From Lumnitzera littorea (taxonomy: Eukaryota > Streptophyta > Magnoliopsida > Myrtales > Combretaceae), in contig JAMXBB010000009.1 of the NCBI GenBank assembly GCA_024138015.1, forward strand, positions 39,244,344 to 39,308,343: a stretch of DNA of 64,000 bases. Reading direction: 5' to 3'. The first letter of the stretch is position 1. Every line of letters begins with the position of its first letter. The translations under genes and the position numbers were made by a program. Below the pieces are notes generated by a model that was not told the DNA's origin, did no database searches, and saw only the letters and a program-made list of their open reading frames with translations. This document shows, piece by piece, positions 34,861-46,512 of this stretch.

Positions 34861-35440
34861 ACAGAGTTTCAAATTTAGTACTTGATTAATAACAGACAAA
34901 TGCTCCTTAGGAAACTCATCATCAATATCGTGCTCTTCCAATTTCTCTAAATTTGGATTCTCCAATCTTGATAAATGATCAGTAGCTAGGTTCTCTACAC
35001 CTTTCCAATCTCGAATCTCTACATCAAACTCTTAAAGGAGTAGGATCCACGTAATTAGGTGCAGCTTGGCATCTATCTTAGTCAATAGGTACTTAAGAGT
35101 AGAATGGTCAGCATATACTATCACTTTAGACAAAATCAAGTAAGAATAAATTTTATTAAAAGAAAAAATGATAGCTAGTAGATCTTTCTCAATTATAGTA
35201 TAATTTTCTTAGGCATTTGTAAGAGTTTTGCTGGCATAGTAAATTGATAGAAAATGCTTATCCTTCCTTGCCATAGAATGGCTTTCATTGCATGATCACT
35301 CGCATTGCACATTAACTTGAATGGAAAACTCTAGTCGGGAGCTATCATTATGTGGGCATTGATGAGCTTATCTTTAAGGGTGTTAAATGCCTCTATATAC
35401 TGCTGAGATAATTCAAAGGGGACATCTTTCTCAAGCAGTC
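34861..35440 (-). pseudogene. Athila-like pol: RNase H (broken, element C)
   Basis: RNase H removes the RNA strand during reverse transcription. The minus-strand text reads IAPDWSFPFKLMCNASDHAM near 35290-35345, matching the start of the Ty3/gypsy RNase H domain with its first Asp changed to Asn (MCNASD). Later patches, such as one resembling the TDH-A--YLL and RWVLLLQEF segments, are present but full of stops. Confidence 0.65.
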
Positions 35441-35625
35441 ATGTTAGAGGTTTGGCAATCTTGAAGAAACCCTTAATAAATTGCCTGTAGAAACTGACAT
35501 GGCTTAGAAAACGCCTAACTACTTTAACTGAAGCTAAAGGTAGCAACTTCACAATTGTGTCAGTCTTGGCATTATCTACCCTCCTACACCATGAAGTGGC
35601 ATTTTTCCCAATTAAGGACAAGATT
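35441..35625 (-). pseudogene. Athila-like pol: RT thumb/connection (downstream half, element C)
   Basis: The minus-strand frame includes VLNWEKCHFMV near 35612, where the next codon is TAG. It then passes to TDTIVKLLPLASVKVVRRFL and SFYRQFIKGFFKIAKPLT, the classical end of the Ty3/gypsy RT domain. The GIVLGH-type segment between them is deleted. At 35625 the sequence switches abruptly to the solo LTR, and the preceding RT codons are found at 36526 onward. Confidence 0.8.
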
Positions 35626-36525
35626 TGGTAAGAATCAAGGGTTGATAATACGATTTGGAGCATGAGGACTTACTACCCTAGTATGTCGAGCAGCCTAAAA
35701 GGATTAAAAATAACTCCTCTAAGCTAACCTGATATGTGCCCTGAACTCTTCTAACTTATTCACTATCACTCGAAAGGAGGAAGTTCCTACAAAAGCTGAC
35801 AACTCCCATCAATACCAAGGTTTGAGCTCTTAAGAACGTGATCTGTTAGACATCCAAGCCTACACTAGCCCAATACTGAGCTACCCTCTCGAAGTTGAGC
35901 TCCTAGATTCCAACAATCTAGGTAAGTGCCTATTAAGTTACCGAGTTGCTTAGCTACCAATATGATGCTAACTTAGTTAGCTCGGCTCAACTTAATACCC
36001 AATACTTGATAGGACCACCAGAATAAGAAGCGAACATGTGTCTTACCCTTTGACAATCGTATCATCCTTGCCAGAATATTCCACTTCCTACTGTTACTAT
36101 TTTACCCTTGTATTGTATTTGTTTTCTAATTCTAGAGTAGTCTTTTTTGTAATTTCTAGTAACTTAGGACTTACCTTAATTAGGGCATACAATTACCCCA
36201 TAAATGTAATAGTCGCATTAGTAGTTATCATTAATATTCAAACATTTTCCCTTTTGAGCTAAATGATTATGCTTACACTTTTACTATTGGCCCATTATAT
36301 GTGTATACTAGTAGCGAGTTACCTGTTGTTGCACTTGTGCATAATATCAAGTATAGCTTTAGCCTATGTAAGCCATTAGTGCATTATATCCATTGTCGAT
36401 GCACAAGAACCTCTACTCAAAACTTCGACTTTCATTTATTCTTTGGACCATCTTATGGTTTGGACCCACCTTCAATTCATATGATACCACTACTAGTATA
36501 CCCATCCACAATAGTGTTCATATCA
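35626..36525 (+). mobile_element. 900-bp solo LTR inserted in RT
   Basis: The insert starts TGGTAAGAATC and ends TTCATATCA (TG...CA). It is flanked by AGATT (35621-35625) and AGGCT (36526-36530), a 5-bp duplication differing by two transitions. Deleting the insert and one duplication brings the RT codons back into register. The block around 36210-36390 (TTTTGAGCTAA, TAGTAGCGAG, CATTATATCC) aligns with 38900-39060, the LTR before the primer site at 39200, so it is the same family. The ending TATCA recurs at 49223-49227. Confidence 0.75.
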
Positions 36526-37052
36526 AGGCTAGTCTCTTCATACCTTAGCAAAACCTTCTCCAAATTATTCAAATAGTGCTCAAAAGAATCCCTAAATACT
36601 GAAAAATCATCCATGAAGACTTCGATGATATCCTCCACCAAGTCTTCAAATATAGCCATTCTATAACTTTGAAAAGTGGTAGGTGCATTACAAAGACCAA
36701 ATAGCATTTGCTTATAGGTGAATTTGCCATAGGAGCAAGTGAAGGTAGTCTTTTCTTAGTCTTCCAATGCTATCGATATTTAGAAATAACTAGATAACCC
36801 ATCCATGAAACAATAGTGCATGTGTCATGCCAATCTTTCCAGCATTTGGTCTACAAAAGGGAGATGGAAATGAAAAGCAATAATCATTAACAACTTAGAA
36901 TCCTTCTTTAAGGAGGCATATTCTAGATAACTAGGCAATTGCTTCAAATCAAGTATTAGTAGATCTTTAGTAGATGGCTTCAACTGCAACTCTTTTGCCA
37001 TTTGAATCAATTCAAACCCCAAACATTCTATGGTGGGTTTATTCACATCCAA
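36526..37052 (-). pseudogene. Athila-like pol: RT fingers/palm (upstream half, element C)
   Basis: Contains MLFGLCNAPTTFQ and IIEVFMDDFSVF, with the catalytic FMDD box intact at 36606-36617, plus HLPFVDQMLERLA and YCFMDGLSSY with the first palm Asp. Upstream, LPSYLEYASLKKDSK, normally in the PR-RT linker, runs almost directly into the HFHLPF segment. Roughly 100 residues of the N-terminal RT (fingers) have therefore been deleted without breaking the frame. Stops include TGA and TAA. The frame is cut by the solo LTR after REET-like codons. Confidence 0.8.
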
Positions 37053-37760
37053 TTATATGACCACCTTACTACACCTAGGGTTGTCTAATGCTTCTTCACC
37101 CCTTTGATAAACAAAGCTCCAATGAATCCTTTTTTAGCACCTCTTGCATATAATCAGAGTCGACCACATTAGTAACATCTAAATGGTAACAAGTATCATC
37201 TAATTCAGCAAACTTATTCATAACTTTAGAGACCTTGAGGACTATTTCTTCATCACCTACCTTTAAGATTAATTTCCCATCAATAATGTCGACTATAGCC
37301 CTAGTAGTTGCCAAAATGGGACTTCTAAAATAAGGGGTACCTTAAGGTCTTCATCCATGTCCAAAATAACAAAGTCTATTAGGAAAATAAACTAATTAAC
37401 TTGCATTAAAACAATCTTAATAATTCCCTTAAGGTATGTAATAGACTTATCAGCTAATTGAAAACTTACGCGTGTAGACTTAGGTTCACTTGACCTTAGC
37501 TTTTTAAATAGTTTGTGTGGCATCAAATTAATACTGGTTTCTAAATTTTATAATACTTTATCAACAAGAAAATTTTCAAAGACATAAGATATAGTGAAAC
37601 TCTCTAGGTCCCTAAGCTTCTTTGGTAGCTTCTTCTGAAGTAAAGTTAAGCATTCCTCGTTGAAAGTGACTGTTGAAATCCCCTCCAACTTCTTCTTGTT
37701 TGATAACAAGTCCTTTAGGAAAATTGCATAGTTAGACATTTGTGAAAGACCATCAACAAG
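37053..37760 (-). pseudogene. Athila-like retropepsin (broken, element C)
   Basis: The protease cleaves the Gag-Pol polyprotein. The minus strand has FLKDLLSNKKKLEGI and LPKKLRDLESFTISY (37548-37739). The active-site region follows, reading NLETSINLMP: the catalytic Asp of the family D-[LV]-G-A-S motif is Asn here (codon at 37545-37547) and the Gly is Glu. Downstream ATTRAIVDIIDGKLILKVG (37096-37314) is the conserved end of the domain. Loss of the Asp shows it is dead. Confidence 0.8.
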
Positions 37761-38290
37761 AGGTAAGTTAATATGTAGTTGTTTACAAAGGTCAAAGAAT
37801 TTACCAAATTACTAATCATGGCACTCTTGCTCTAAGTATTGAGGATATGAAATAAAAGGGAGGTATTTCTTCACTTTAGGCTAATTTAGAGTCCATTCTC
37901 TTAGATCTTCTCATTTATGGTCAACATCATGGGGTCTTTTTTGAACGAATCTATTTCCATCTAAATTATCAAGAGCTTCCTTGTTATCCTTCTTCTTCTT
38001 AGATTGTAAATCTTTCCCACTCTTGAGAGTTACTACCTTCTTTTGTTTTCTTGCGTTTTGCTTTAGTGTTCCTAAGTAAAGACCCTTACTTCCTCTCATT
38101 CATCGTGCTTTGCAAGCTGTCCAATCTGATTCTCTAAATTGTTGATCGAAGTATCTTGATTTCTTAAGGAGGTATTCATTGCATCTTTGCCTCATTAGTC
38201 TTAATATACTTTTCCAGGGGATTTTCCTAATAGGAATCAGACCACTAGACCTTTGACCCGAGCCTAAGGATTGGAAAGATGCTGAGGCGA
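37761..38290 (-). pseudogene. Athila-like gag C-terminal end (broken, element C)
   Basis: A Lys-rich segment KQNARKQKKVVTLKSGKDLQ (37911-38099) is the usual link between gag and protease. Upstream (right) are LENQIGQLAS-type text at about 38110-38150 and NPLEKYIKTNEAKMQ near 38200, typical of the coiled segment that closes Athila gag. The gag core is missing; the sequence passes into a plus-strand LTR near 38290, so the 5' part of this element was lost. Confidence 0.65.
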
Positions 38291-39199
38291 CTTCTCTCTT
38301 TTTACCCTCTAGTTGATGAGTCTAAATTGTTGAAGTTTGCCAATCTGATGCCCTATTTGAGTCAAATCCTCTTGTGCTTATCAATAGTCTATAGTTGCTA
38401 ACTAGGGATGCACTCAAATAACAGCTTAATTCACTCGACCAACTGTATAGCCAACCTAAATATGAACTATTTTGACAATTTGACCCCTTACTCATCTGCT
38501 AGGCCATGATCGTGTTGACTTCTAGCTTGGTAGTATTGGTGCCAAGAACCTTAGCTCACATCCACAATTATGACTTCTCAGAAGGACCCCCTAGTCTACT
38601 CGATACATCATCTTAGTAGTCACTAACTTAATCGTATAGTTTACCTACTTCTACTAGAAAAATCACCTATCCATAAAGAGCCATGTGTTCAAGCAAGAAA
38701 TCATATGATTGAATCCTTTGTACAAGAAGGATGTTTTTCTTGATTTTCTCTTTATGCCCTTTTCCTTTCTCCATGCATCACTTCCTTAAGACTTTACCCT
38801 TATTAATCATTTATGTTTATAGTTGTTGCCTTAATATATCAAGCATAAATATCTATTATAAAGGTAACCACAACACACATACATCAAGTATTGAGTATAC
38901 TTCCCCTTTTTTGAGCTAAGTGTGCTTACTTCCCTCTTTTACTCTTATCCTAACCCTTAAGCAGGGTTTAGTGGCGAGTACCTTCATTAGACTTACTCAT
39001 GTGTCATATCGAGTTGTGTCATGATTCTTTGGTAGTTCCCTAATGCATCATATCCTTGGAGCTAATCACGAGTTTCTTTTATTTTACTTTCATTGTTATT
39101 CATGCATTTCTCTTTCCATCTTTATTTTCAAGATTTCTATAAGCTTGGACCTACCTAGATACTGTTACCTTTGTCAGCCATCAGCATGGTATATCTTCT
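38291..39199 (+). mobile_element. 5' LTR of a plus-strand gypsy relic (element E)
   Basis: It aligns in patches with the solo LTR at 35626-36525 and ends TATATCTTCT directly before a primer site. This equals the TGTATCATCT + primer arrangement at 49221-49242. The length is compatible with about 900 bp, but the 5' end is not precise. ATTATAAAGG near 38860 could be its TATA element. Confidence 0.6.
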
Positions 39200-39211
39200 T
39201 GGTATCAAAGT
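39200..39211 (+). other. Primer-binding site, initiator-Met type
   Basis: TGGTATCAAAGT differs by two transitions from TGGTATCAGAGC and lies directly after the LTR end. Confidence 0.75.
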
Positions 39212-39540
39212 GTAAGTTCATTTAGGTAACTTGTGTTTGAGCTTTCTTGTGAGTAGTGTTTGTTGTGGTAATGTAATGTAGATGCATAGAAGTTCATTAT
39301 GAGTATTTAGGTAAGTATGAGGCATAGTAGTTTATTGTTGTTGCATACTCTATTTTACCTTGTTTCAAACATACTAAAACAAATCAAGTTTTAGTTAAGA
39401 TTATTGTTCCTTGGAGTAGTTGTTGTGTTCATAGATTAGTTGGGCATTTGTATGGAAGAGTATATGTGTTGTTTAGCTTGGAGGGATATTGTCTATTATT
39501 TCTTAAGTTCTATGTTTGTGATTAAGTTTTATTGGAGAGA

Positions 39541-39880
39541 ATGATGAATACTAATGTTGATGTTGGTATTGGAGATGATAATAGTGATGTTGTCTATTAT
39601 GTACGACAACCTTAAGGTATCCTTGGAAGTACAAATGAACAAATTGATGAAATGTCAAACCTTATAGTCGACCTTACCAAGGTTGTATATGCATTGGCCT
39701 TTCAACCTATCAAGGCCATATAAAATAGTCCCCAAGTTGCTCAACCTGTGAGAGGATAGTTGGTTAGCCTAATAAGTTCATGGTAAAGAAGTAGGAAGAT
39801 AGGTATAAAGAAAGATTGACTTAGGTGATATGGATGATGAAGGAGAAGAAGAGTCAAATAAGGAAGAGGAGCAAGCTTAA
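39541..39880 (+). pseudogene. Gypsy gag N-terminus (element E), truncated
   Basis: The ATG at 39541 starts MMNTNVDVGIGDDNSDVV, then SNLIVDLTKVVYALAFQP. The layout matches the start of the longer gag at 49601 (MTDLSVNVVIEDNESDA): an acidic N-terminus about 330-360 bp after the primer site. Stops are TAA, TAG and TGA. The charged DDEGEEESNKEEEQA-type stretch near 39830-39875 is followed by unrelated LTR sequence, so core gag and pol are absent. Confidence 0.55.
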
Positions 39881-40901
39881 GTACCCTAAGTTACCAACTG
39901 TTACCTTACATGGAAGGTGGGAAGGGTCTCACAAGAGTGAGAGCTCTTGCTAGGATTAGGCAATGGTTATGCCATTAATATATATTTGAGTCTCTATCTT
40001 AGTTATCGAGCTTACTAAGTACTAGGGGACATTAACCGTTATTGAAGGGATATGTCTAATGACTTCTGCTTAAGGTGTATGATGTGGATTGTAAAGGCTA
40101 CCATAGTACTAGACATGGGAATTTTGACTTAAAGATTGGTCATTTTGAAAAGGAAAAATGTATTTTCATATGAAAAGTATAGTTGTTTGTATTATGTATA
40201 AGTTTGAGTTGCTTCAAGCACATTGGTGCAAATGGAATAAAACCCAGGTGCTAGAATCTGGTTGATGGTTTGTGTCGGTTAATTATCTATAACTCGACTA
40301 CAAGAAGCATAATTCTAAGTTGCATGCAATTCCTAAGTCGTTGCATGTATTGTTTGGCATTTTGAGTGTTTATGCATTCATATGTTTGTGCATTTAATAA
40401 AGTTGTTATGCGATATGACGAAGGGGTTAACTTACTAAGTATAAGCTTATACCCCAATAGATTTCTTTTGATGCAGGATCATCTCTTTGTCCATCCGAGC
40501 CAAGGAATGCTCAAGCTGAGTCTCGTATGGGGACAAGGTATGTGATTAGAGAGCGAAGAGAGAAGTTCATAGTTGGCCAACAACTGTTTATTTCTTTTAG
40601 TTAGCTAAATTTTTTTGTAAATAGATAGACGAATGATAGACTTTTATGAGCTTTCGATATACTATAATATTTTTGTCATGGAATTCTAAGTTCTATGCTT
40701 TTTTTTTATAATATATGAAGTCAGTTAGTAATTTCAGTTATTATGATGAATATTAATCATCTATATACCCAATGATAACGTAAAGTGGAAAGAGCCTTAT
40801 GTGTCATATGGATGGCCTATGATCAATGAGGGGGTTAATTGTAGATTTTCGTACAGTATACGGTGATCTACTACAACAGTGATACTATTCGAGTCTTGAT
40901 A
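39881..40901 (+). mobile_element. Tekay/Del-like LTR, 3' portion
   Basis: The segment 40340-40510 (GTTGCATGCAATTCCTAAG, AACTTACTAAGTATAAGCTTA) aligns with 7550-7700 of the LTR ending at 8080. The terminus ATTCGAGTCTTGATA at 40901 corresponds to CTCGGGTCGTGATA there. The 5' part is not identifiable, so it is truncated. Confidence 0.5.
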
Positions 40902-41632
40902 TTAGTGAACTACCCTAAACCATATTTGACCTTATTTTTTGGCTCTTTTTTATTTTATTTATTTTATTTTTTTTAATTTTCCAAGATTATGTTCTTGTGT
41001 TTCCAACCTCCTAATACATTGCAATTGATGTTTGGTGTCCTATTTATAGATTTTGAGGAGGTTACATGTTAAAAAAATAAATGCCACATGTTATTTTCAT
41101 ATTTTCCTAAGTGTCCACTAGGTGTTAGGTGTTATCCTCTTGTTATTTAGGTGTTGACTCATCATTGAAAGTGATTCTCAAGCTACCATAGCACTTGATG
41201 ATTCATCTTATCATTTTCTAATTAATTTTCAGTTATTTTATATTAATTTTCCTTATTTCTATAATTTATTATATATATGTATTTAATACATATAATGCAT
41301 ATTCTATGTAAATATATGTATATTATATATCATTCAACTTCATTTATTTTTTTTATAAGTTAAATAACCTATCTATAATATCTTGTTATATCTTAAAGCT
41401 TAAATTTTATATTTTCAATAATTATTAGGTTTATAGATAAATTGGAGTTTTTATCAAATTAATTTCTTCAAATAGCTTATTTTGAGAAATTGACTTTATT
41501 AGGACACTTCTTCTAACTTTTCTAGTCTTCTTATAAAGTTTAGACTAAAATGGATAACATTGCCCAACGCCCTAAATTTAGTGGCTCGGAACTTAAGGTT
41601 ATCATATTGGCTCAAAACTTTAGGGTATTACA
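40902..41632 (-). mobile_element. LTR block in opposite orientation, homologous to 16.4-17.15 kb
   Basis: Shares with 16460-17153 the TATA box (41041-41048, minus strand), CATATTTTCCTAAGTG, AGGTGTTGACTCATCA, AATACATATAATG and the terminus GGGTATTACA at 41623-41632. Its minus-strand start is therefore at 41632, and it is cut at 40901 where the plus-strand LTR ends. Confidence 0.65.
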
Positions 41633-42175
41633 CCTAGGATCTTTTCCTTTCTAAAACGAATGATTGCAAAAAAGATACCTTTAAGCTACCACCAGAGAAA
41701 TCTATCTAGCTAACCGAGATATCCTAAACTGACAACCTTATCCTTGTACGATCTAGTTAATTAAGTAATAGGCCACCAACCTCTCCCATAACGACATGTA
41801 TCCAATCGACTATCTGATGTGGAATATTCTCTTGCTAGATGAATTACCAGCCAATCCTTCCACTTTTGTAAATGACATTGTAAAATGTTTTACCCTTTTT
41901 AGTAAATTCTAAGTATCATGCAATCCTAAGATTTCAGGGTATGAATACCCTCTTATGGCAATTATTGTAGTTAGAATCTTCCTATTTTTGTTAATGAAAT
42001 CTCTTAGTCTTCTCTATTGTGAAAACCATACCCTTTTTAGCTCCTAGCAACCATTGAGCAAGGTTATGTTGGTGAGCAACCCATCATTTTGGACCAGTAA
42101 GTCACACTTAGTAAAGTATTGGTTCGAAAGTGATTGAGTGATGAGTCACATCCATGAGCAACTTACGAGGCTTAT
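41633..42175 (+). mobile_element. Gypsy LTR, left part, interrupted by an Athila-like element
   Basis: The text at 42000-42170 (GCAACCATTGAGCAAGG, GTATTGGTTCGAAAGTG, GAGTCACATCCA, ACGAGGCTTA) aligns with 62490-62635 of an uninterrupted copy. Its continuation is found only beyond the 6.9-kb insert, at 49115. Patches near 41820-41950 resemble the solo LTR, making it the same family. Confidence 0.65.
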
Positions 42176-43728
42176 AGATAGAGCATATACCATACTATAA
42201 ATAAGTGCACTAAGTCAAGCTATTGTATAGAATAAAATGGATGTGAGTCCAAGTGTTGATCTTATAGGGAACCAATGTGTGAAACCTAATTACTAGTGCC
42301 TTCCTAAAACTTCAAATTATCTAACTATACAATAAAAGGGTAATTGTGATTAAATAGGAAAGGTGAATAAGGAATAATTAAATAGGAATGATAAAATGAA
42401 TAAAAACATGTAAAATAATAAAACTAATTAAAATAAACAAGCATAAATTAATTAAAGTAAGGAATACATTATCCTTAGTGAATTGTTATTATTTACTTTT
42501 TAGTTCCATGCAACCTTTCAATCTCAATTATTCTTTTGACCGTAGAGATTCCTAATCTTATTTCTATGGAAATTAGATTCTGAATTTTCTAGACTCACGT
42601 CTCTAGTTAATCCCTAATCCTGAGACCCTTTACCTGCATCGTTGCTAAATAAAGCATCTTAAGATCACAAAAGCACCTAGATTCTACTATTAGGTTTCCC
42701 TAATTTGAAAAGATCCAATACCTAATTTCTTAGCTTATTGAAACTCTCTTAATTACACGTGTTTGTCTACTATAGGCTTTGTAACTCTATAGTAAACTAA
42801 ACCATTAAATTAGTAACCATGATAAATACTAATTAATGACAATATATTCGGCATAATTATATCATCAAAGAATAATATCATAGATAGAAAGTAAAGTGTG
42901 CAAAAAGAACTAAATTTTAATAATATTCACTAAGAATGAATTAAAAGAAGAACAACAAAATAAGAGGAAAAGAGAAAGTAAATTAAGAGACCCTCACTAT
43001 AATTCTAAGCAACAAGTTATCTAAAAGGGGCTATCCTTAAAAACTCTAGCTTAAGAATCTATTTATAAGGAGTAAGGCTAGGTTTATAAAAAGAGCCTTA
43101 ACAAAAGAAAAGATTTAATGAATAGTACATGTCCAAAAACATATGATGCATTGCAAAAGCTAAAGATTCACTTGTCATATGGTGAACATGCCTTTAGTAC
43201 ACGACCTTATTGGTTGGGTGTATACTTATTCTTCACGTGCAAACTTTGAATTCAATGAAATTGCTTGATGAAAGGACCATGGGTGGGGACTACAATCGTA
43301 GTCCTTAGCTGTAGTATTTTTTGGACTTCAAAAATTGTAAAACATGAAAAAGGAGAACGATACTTGAAGCCCATGGCTATGGTCGTCTCTAGATACCAAT
43401 TTCTGCTTCATTTATTGTTCCTTTGCTCGCTATTTCAATGCACTTCATTATTCATGGGATGGTCCTTCCTAAGGTTTCAAAATTCATCTAAGGCATCCTT
43501 AAATCCTCCAAAACTTAGTCTAAAATGATTAATCTCTCCAAATCAATCAAATGAAGCCTCTAATTACTCCAAAAATTGCTAAAAACCTTTAAAACCTTAT
43601 AAAATGCTTCATAAGTCCCTGAAAATGAAATTTAAATGAATTAAGCTCCAAAAACAAAAAATTAACTAGATTAAGATCTAAAATAGCATAAAATAACCTT
43701 AAAAATGTATGCTAAATTGGAGCTATCA
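42176..43728 (-). repeat. 3' LTR of element B (left copy)
   Basis: Aligns with 47560-49114 from end to end with many substitutions and few gaps. Its outer end TG has become AG at 42176-42177; the inner end is CTATCA at 43723-43728. Near 43080 AAATCTATTTATAAGGAG is shared by both copies (TATTTATA region). Confidence 0.85.
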
Positions 43729-45934
43729 AATTCCCTCACACTTAGGCTTTTGCTTGTCCTCAAGCAAAATGATAAAAATCAAAGGAAAATATCTTAAGGA
43801 AAAGATGATTAACATAATCTTAGAAAAGTGCACCCTTAAAATTTAGCAACTTAGCAAAAAATTTTCTCAAATCACCCTTGTTCCTTAACTTCACAATGCA
43901 TTTAGAACACTTTGATAATAATAAATTAAGAACTACTAAATTTCAATGATCAATCTAGAAGATTCAGGGTTAGCCACAACGCTTAAGCAGAAACTACACT
44001 AAAGATCAAAATAGACATAAACTAATTAAGAAAAAGTTATATGGATTTCCTTGCTTTAATTAAAGAGAAGCACTATCTTCCTTGATCATTTTTAACTCGA
44101 AAAGCTAAACTAGATACATATTACATCAATTTATCCTTGATTATCCCTTTGCTTCTCCTAATTTTCATTAAGAGGCTTATCAATTCAATTCAATTTTCTT
44201 GATTAAGGCTTGATTAGCAATGGGAAAGTACTTCGCTCTTATGATGGATCAAAGCTAATCCTTAACAACTTTAATTAATTTCACTTTTGAGATTGGAAAT
44301 GGGAAAGAGTGTTGCTCTTTCGAAAGATCAAGATTGATCTATACCAATCCTTAGCAATTACTTTATCAATTCAATTATTCCTTTTATACCTCCAACTACT
44401 TTGATTTTTCAAATGACTTTCAAAGAACAAATCTTCTTTGTTCATCTAATCTAAAAGTTTTTGAAAAAGGACTAATAACTATCTTTTAAAATTAAGCTTA
44501 GAAATCAAAATAACTAGTCCTTAACCCATTTATATATATCCTAATCCCAAGTCTAAGCCTAAGCTTAAGAGAAGGGGAACTTTAAGTCCTAAATATTTAA
44601 TCACTTAAATTCAAGAAAGTGTTCTAAATTCATCAATGTTTGGGTACATTTGAAAAAAAAAATTTCTTGCATATGTAGGGGTTGAAAATTTCTAGAAATT
44701 TTTTAGAAAAATTATCAAAAGCTTAAGTGAGTTTCTAAAAATATTAACATACATAATCCAACCTTTTCCCCGTCACTTAAGTGGTACATTATCCTCAATA
44801 TATATAATGCAATGCAAATCAAAGTACAAAAGTAGAAAAGAAGAAAAATAGAAAAGAATTGGAAGTTCTTCGGTGTTTTGCATTGATCCTACAGACTTAC
44901 AAAGCATGAAAATTCAAACAATTATCTAGAAGTCAATTCGAGGCAAGTGTTTGGATCTATTATGACATAGTCATGAGGTGCTCAACGGACCTTTTTTTAA
45001 TCTTATAAAACCTTTTTATTGCTTTCATACATGATTTCTTCTTCATATAGAGAGATATAGGATCTAGGGAGAATTACTTAGAAGTATATTTTGTGCAATA
45101 GCCATTCTAATATCATAGAAAAGGATCCAATAATGACTAAATCTATAGAATCAACCAAATAAGAAAAAACAGATTGAGTCTTTTGAAAGGGAAATAAGCA
45201 TGTAGAAGAAAAAGTACTTGTTGTCCTTATTATGGTGGTTAGAATCACCTTTACAGCTAATTGGGTGTACTTCGCCTTAGGCATGATTTGTTATCACAAA
45301 ACAAAAGAGTTCAACTTTGGTAAAAAAGGAACAATTCATGTTGAATAGGCAATAGCTAATTTAAGAATCCAATAAAAGTCAAGTATTATTTCTTATATAT
45401 TGCTAGTTTATCCAACTAAGCATCATAGAAAAGATTATATAATGGAATGTCAATTTTTGCTAAAATTATGGATTAATGCAATTCTAGAATTAATTTGAGA
45501 TTAAATCCTATTTTCATGCATAATCTCTACTAACATGAGTATTGGAATTGAATAGACAATTCATTAAACTTGCTGTTGATAATCAAATAGATTAGTAATT
45601 TAGGAAACTATTGAAGTAGCAAAATTTTGCATATTAAAATGCTATTTTCTAAATACATAGATTAATGAAATTATAGGTTAATACTAATAATGATCCTATA
45701 ATTTCATAATCCTGTTTATCATGAACATTAGTAAGTTCAATACATGTCTACCATTCTTTAAAAAAAGAAATTACATAACTACAAATGAGATCTAATTATT
45801 GATACTAAATCGTTTCTTGAAGATGCGACATTATAATTTATAAATATCTTATATTTGCAAATTAAAATTTAATAAATTGGGTATAGTTGCTAAATCATAT
45901 TTAATAAATGCAATTTTACTATACATAATAGATA

Positions 45935-46030
45935 TAACATTATGATTGAGTGGTTGAGGCATGCGCATGAATATGTGAGAACGTAGGTTCAAATCTTGGG
46001 AGTATAGTGCCTTTGCATTTTTGTTTATAT
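45935..46030 (+). mobile_element. tRNA-derived SINE (copy 2)
   Basis: TGATTGAGTGG at 45943-45953 is an A box with one mismatch. GGTTCAAATCT at 45986-45996 is a B box whose two changes are transitions (CpG to CpA, C to T). The tail TAGTGCCTTTGCATTTTTG resembles that of copy 1. It lies within element B, so it inserted after or along with that element. Confidence 0.7.
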
Positions 46031-46436
46031 ATAAGGCTTATGTCACATCTAATAATGCAACATGAATACAAAATTCAAATGCGATTTGGCTACTGTATTT
46101 ATGTATTTAATTTAACATAATTAGTATTTTTGTAATTTTTTATTTTCATTATAAACATGCAATTTTCTCAAACATTAGCAATTCAATATATAATTGATTG
46201 AAAACTTGTTTTTCTCTCACAATCCAATTTATGTGCAATCATTTATAGTAACTCTACTTACCCTAACATGAAGTTAGGATATATTAATATAATTTCGTAT
46301 TAATAATTCTAATTAATATTAAAGAATTCATGAAATTTTCTAATTGCATGAAAATTTCAATGTTAACAACTTTTCTAATTTCCAACATGACTAATCACCA
46401 TCACATTGCAAGAACAACATCAAATCTATGTTTTCT

Positions 46437-46512
46437 ATCACTTTCTCTCACCTTCCTTCACTTTTGCTCACTTTCTTTCACTTTCTCACTCTTTCTCACA
46501 CTTTCCTCATCA
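46437..46512 (+). repeat. Degenerate CACTTTCT repeat
   Basis: About eight imperfect CACTTTCT/TCACTTTC words in a pyrimidine tract. The open frame across it encodes a Leu/Phe/Ser repeat and is compositional. Confidence 0.7.
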
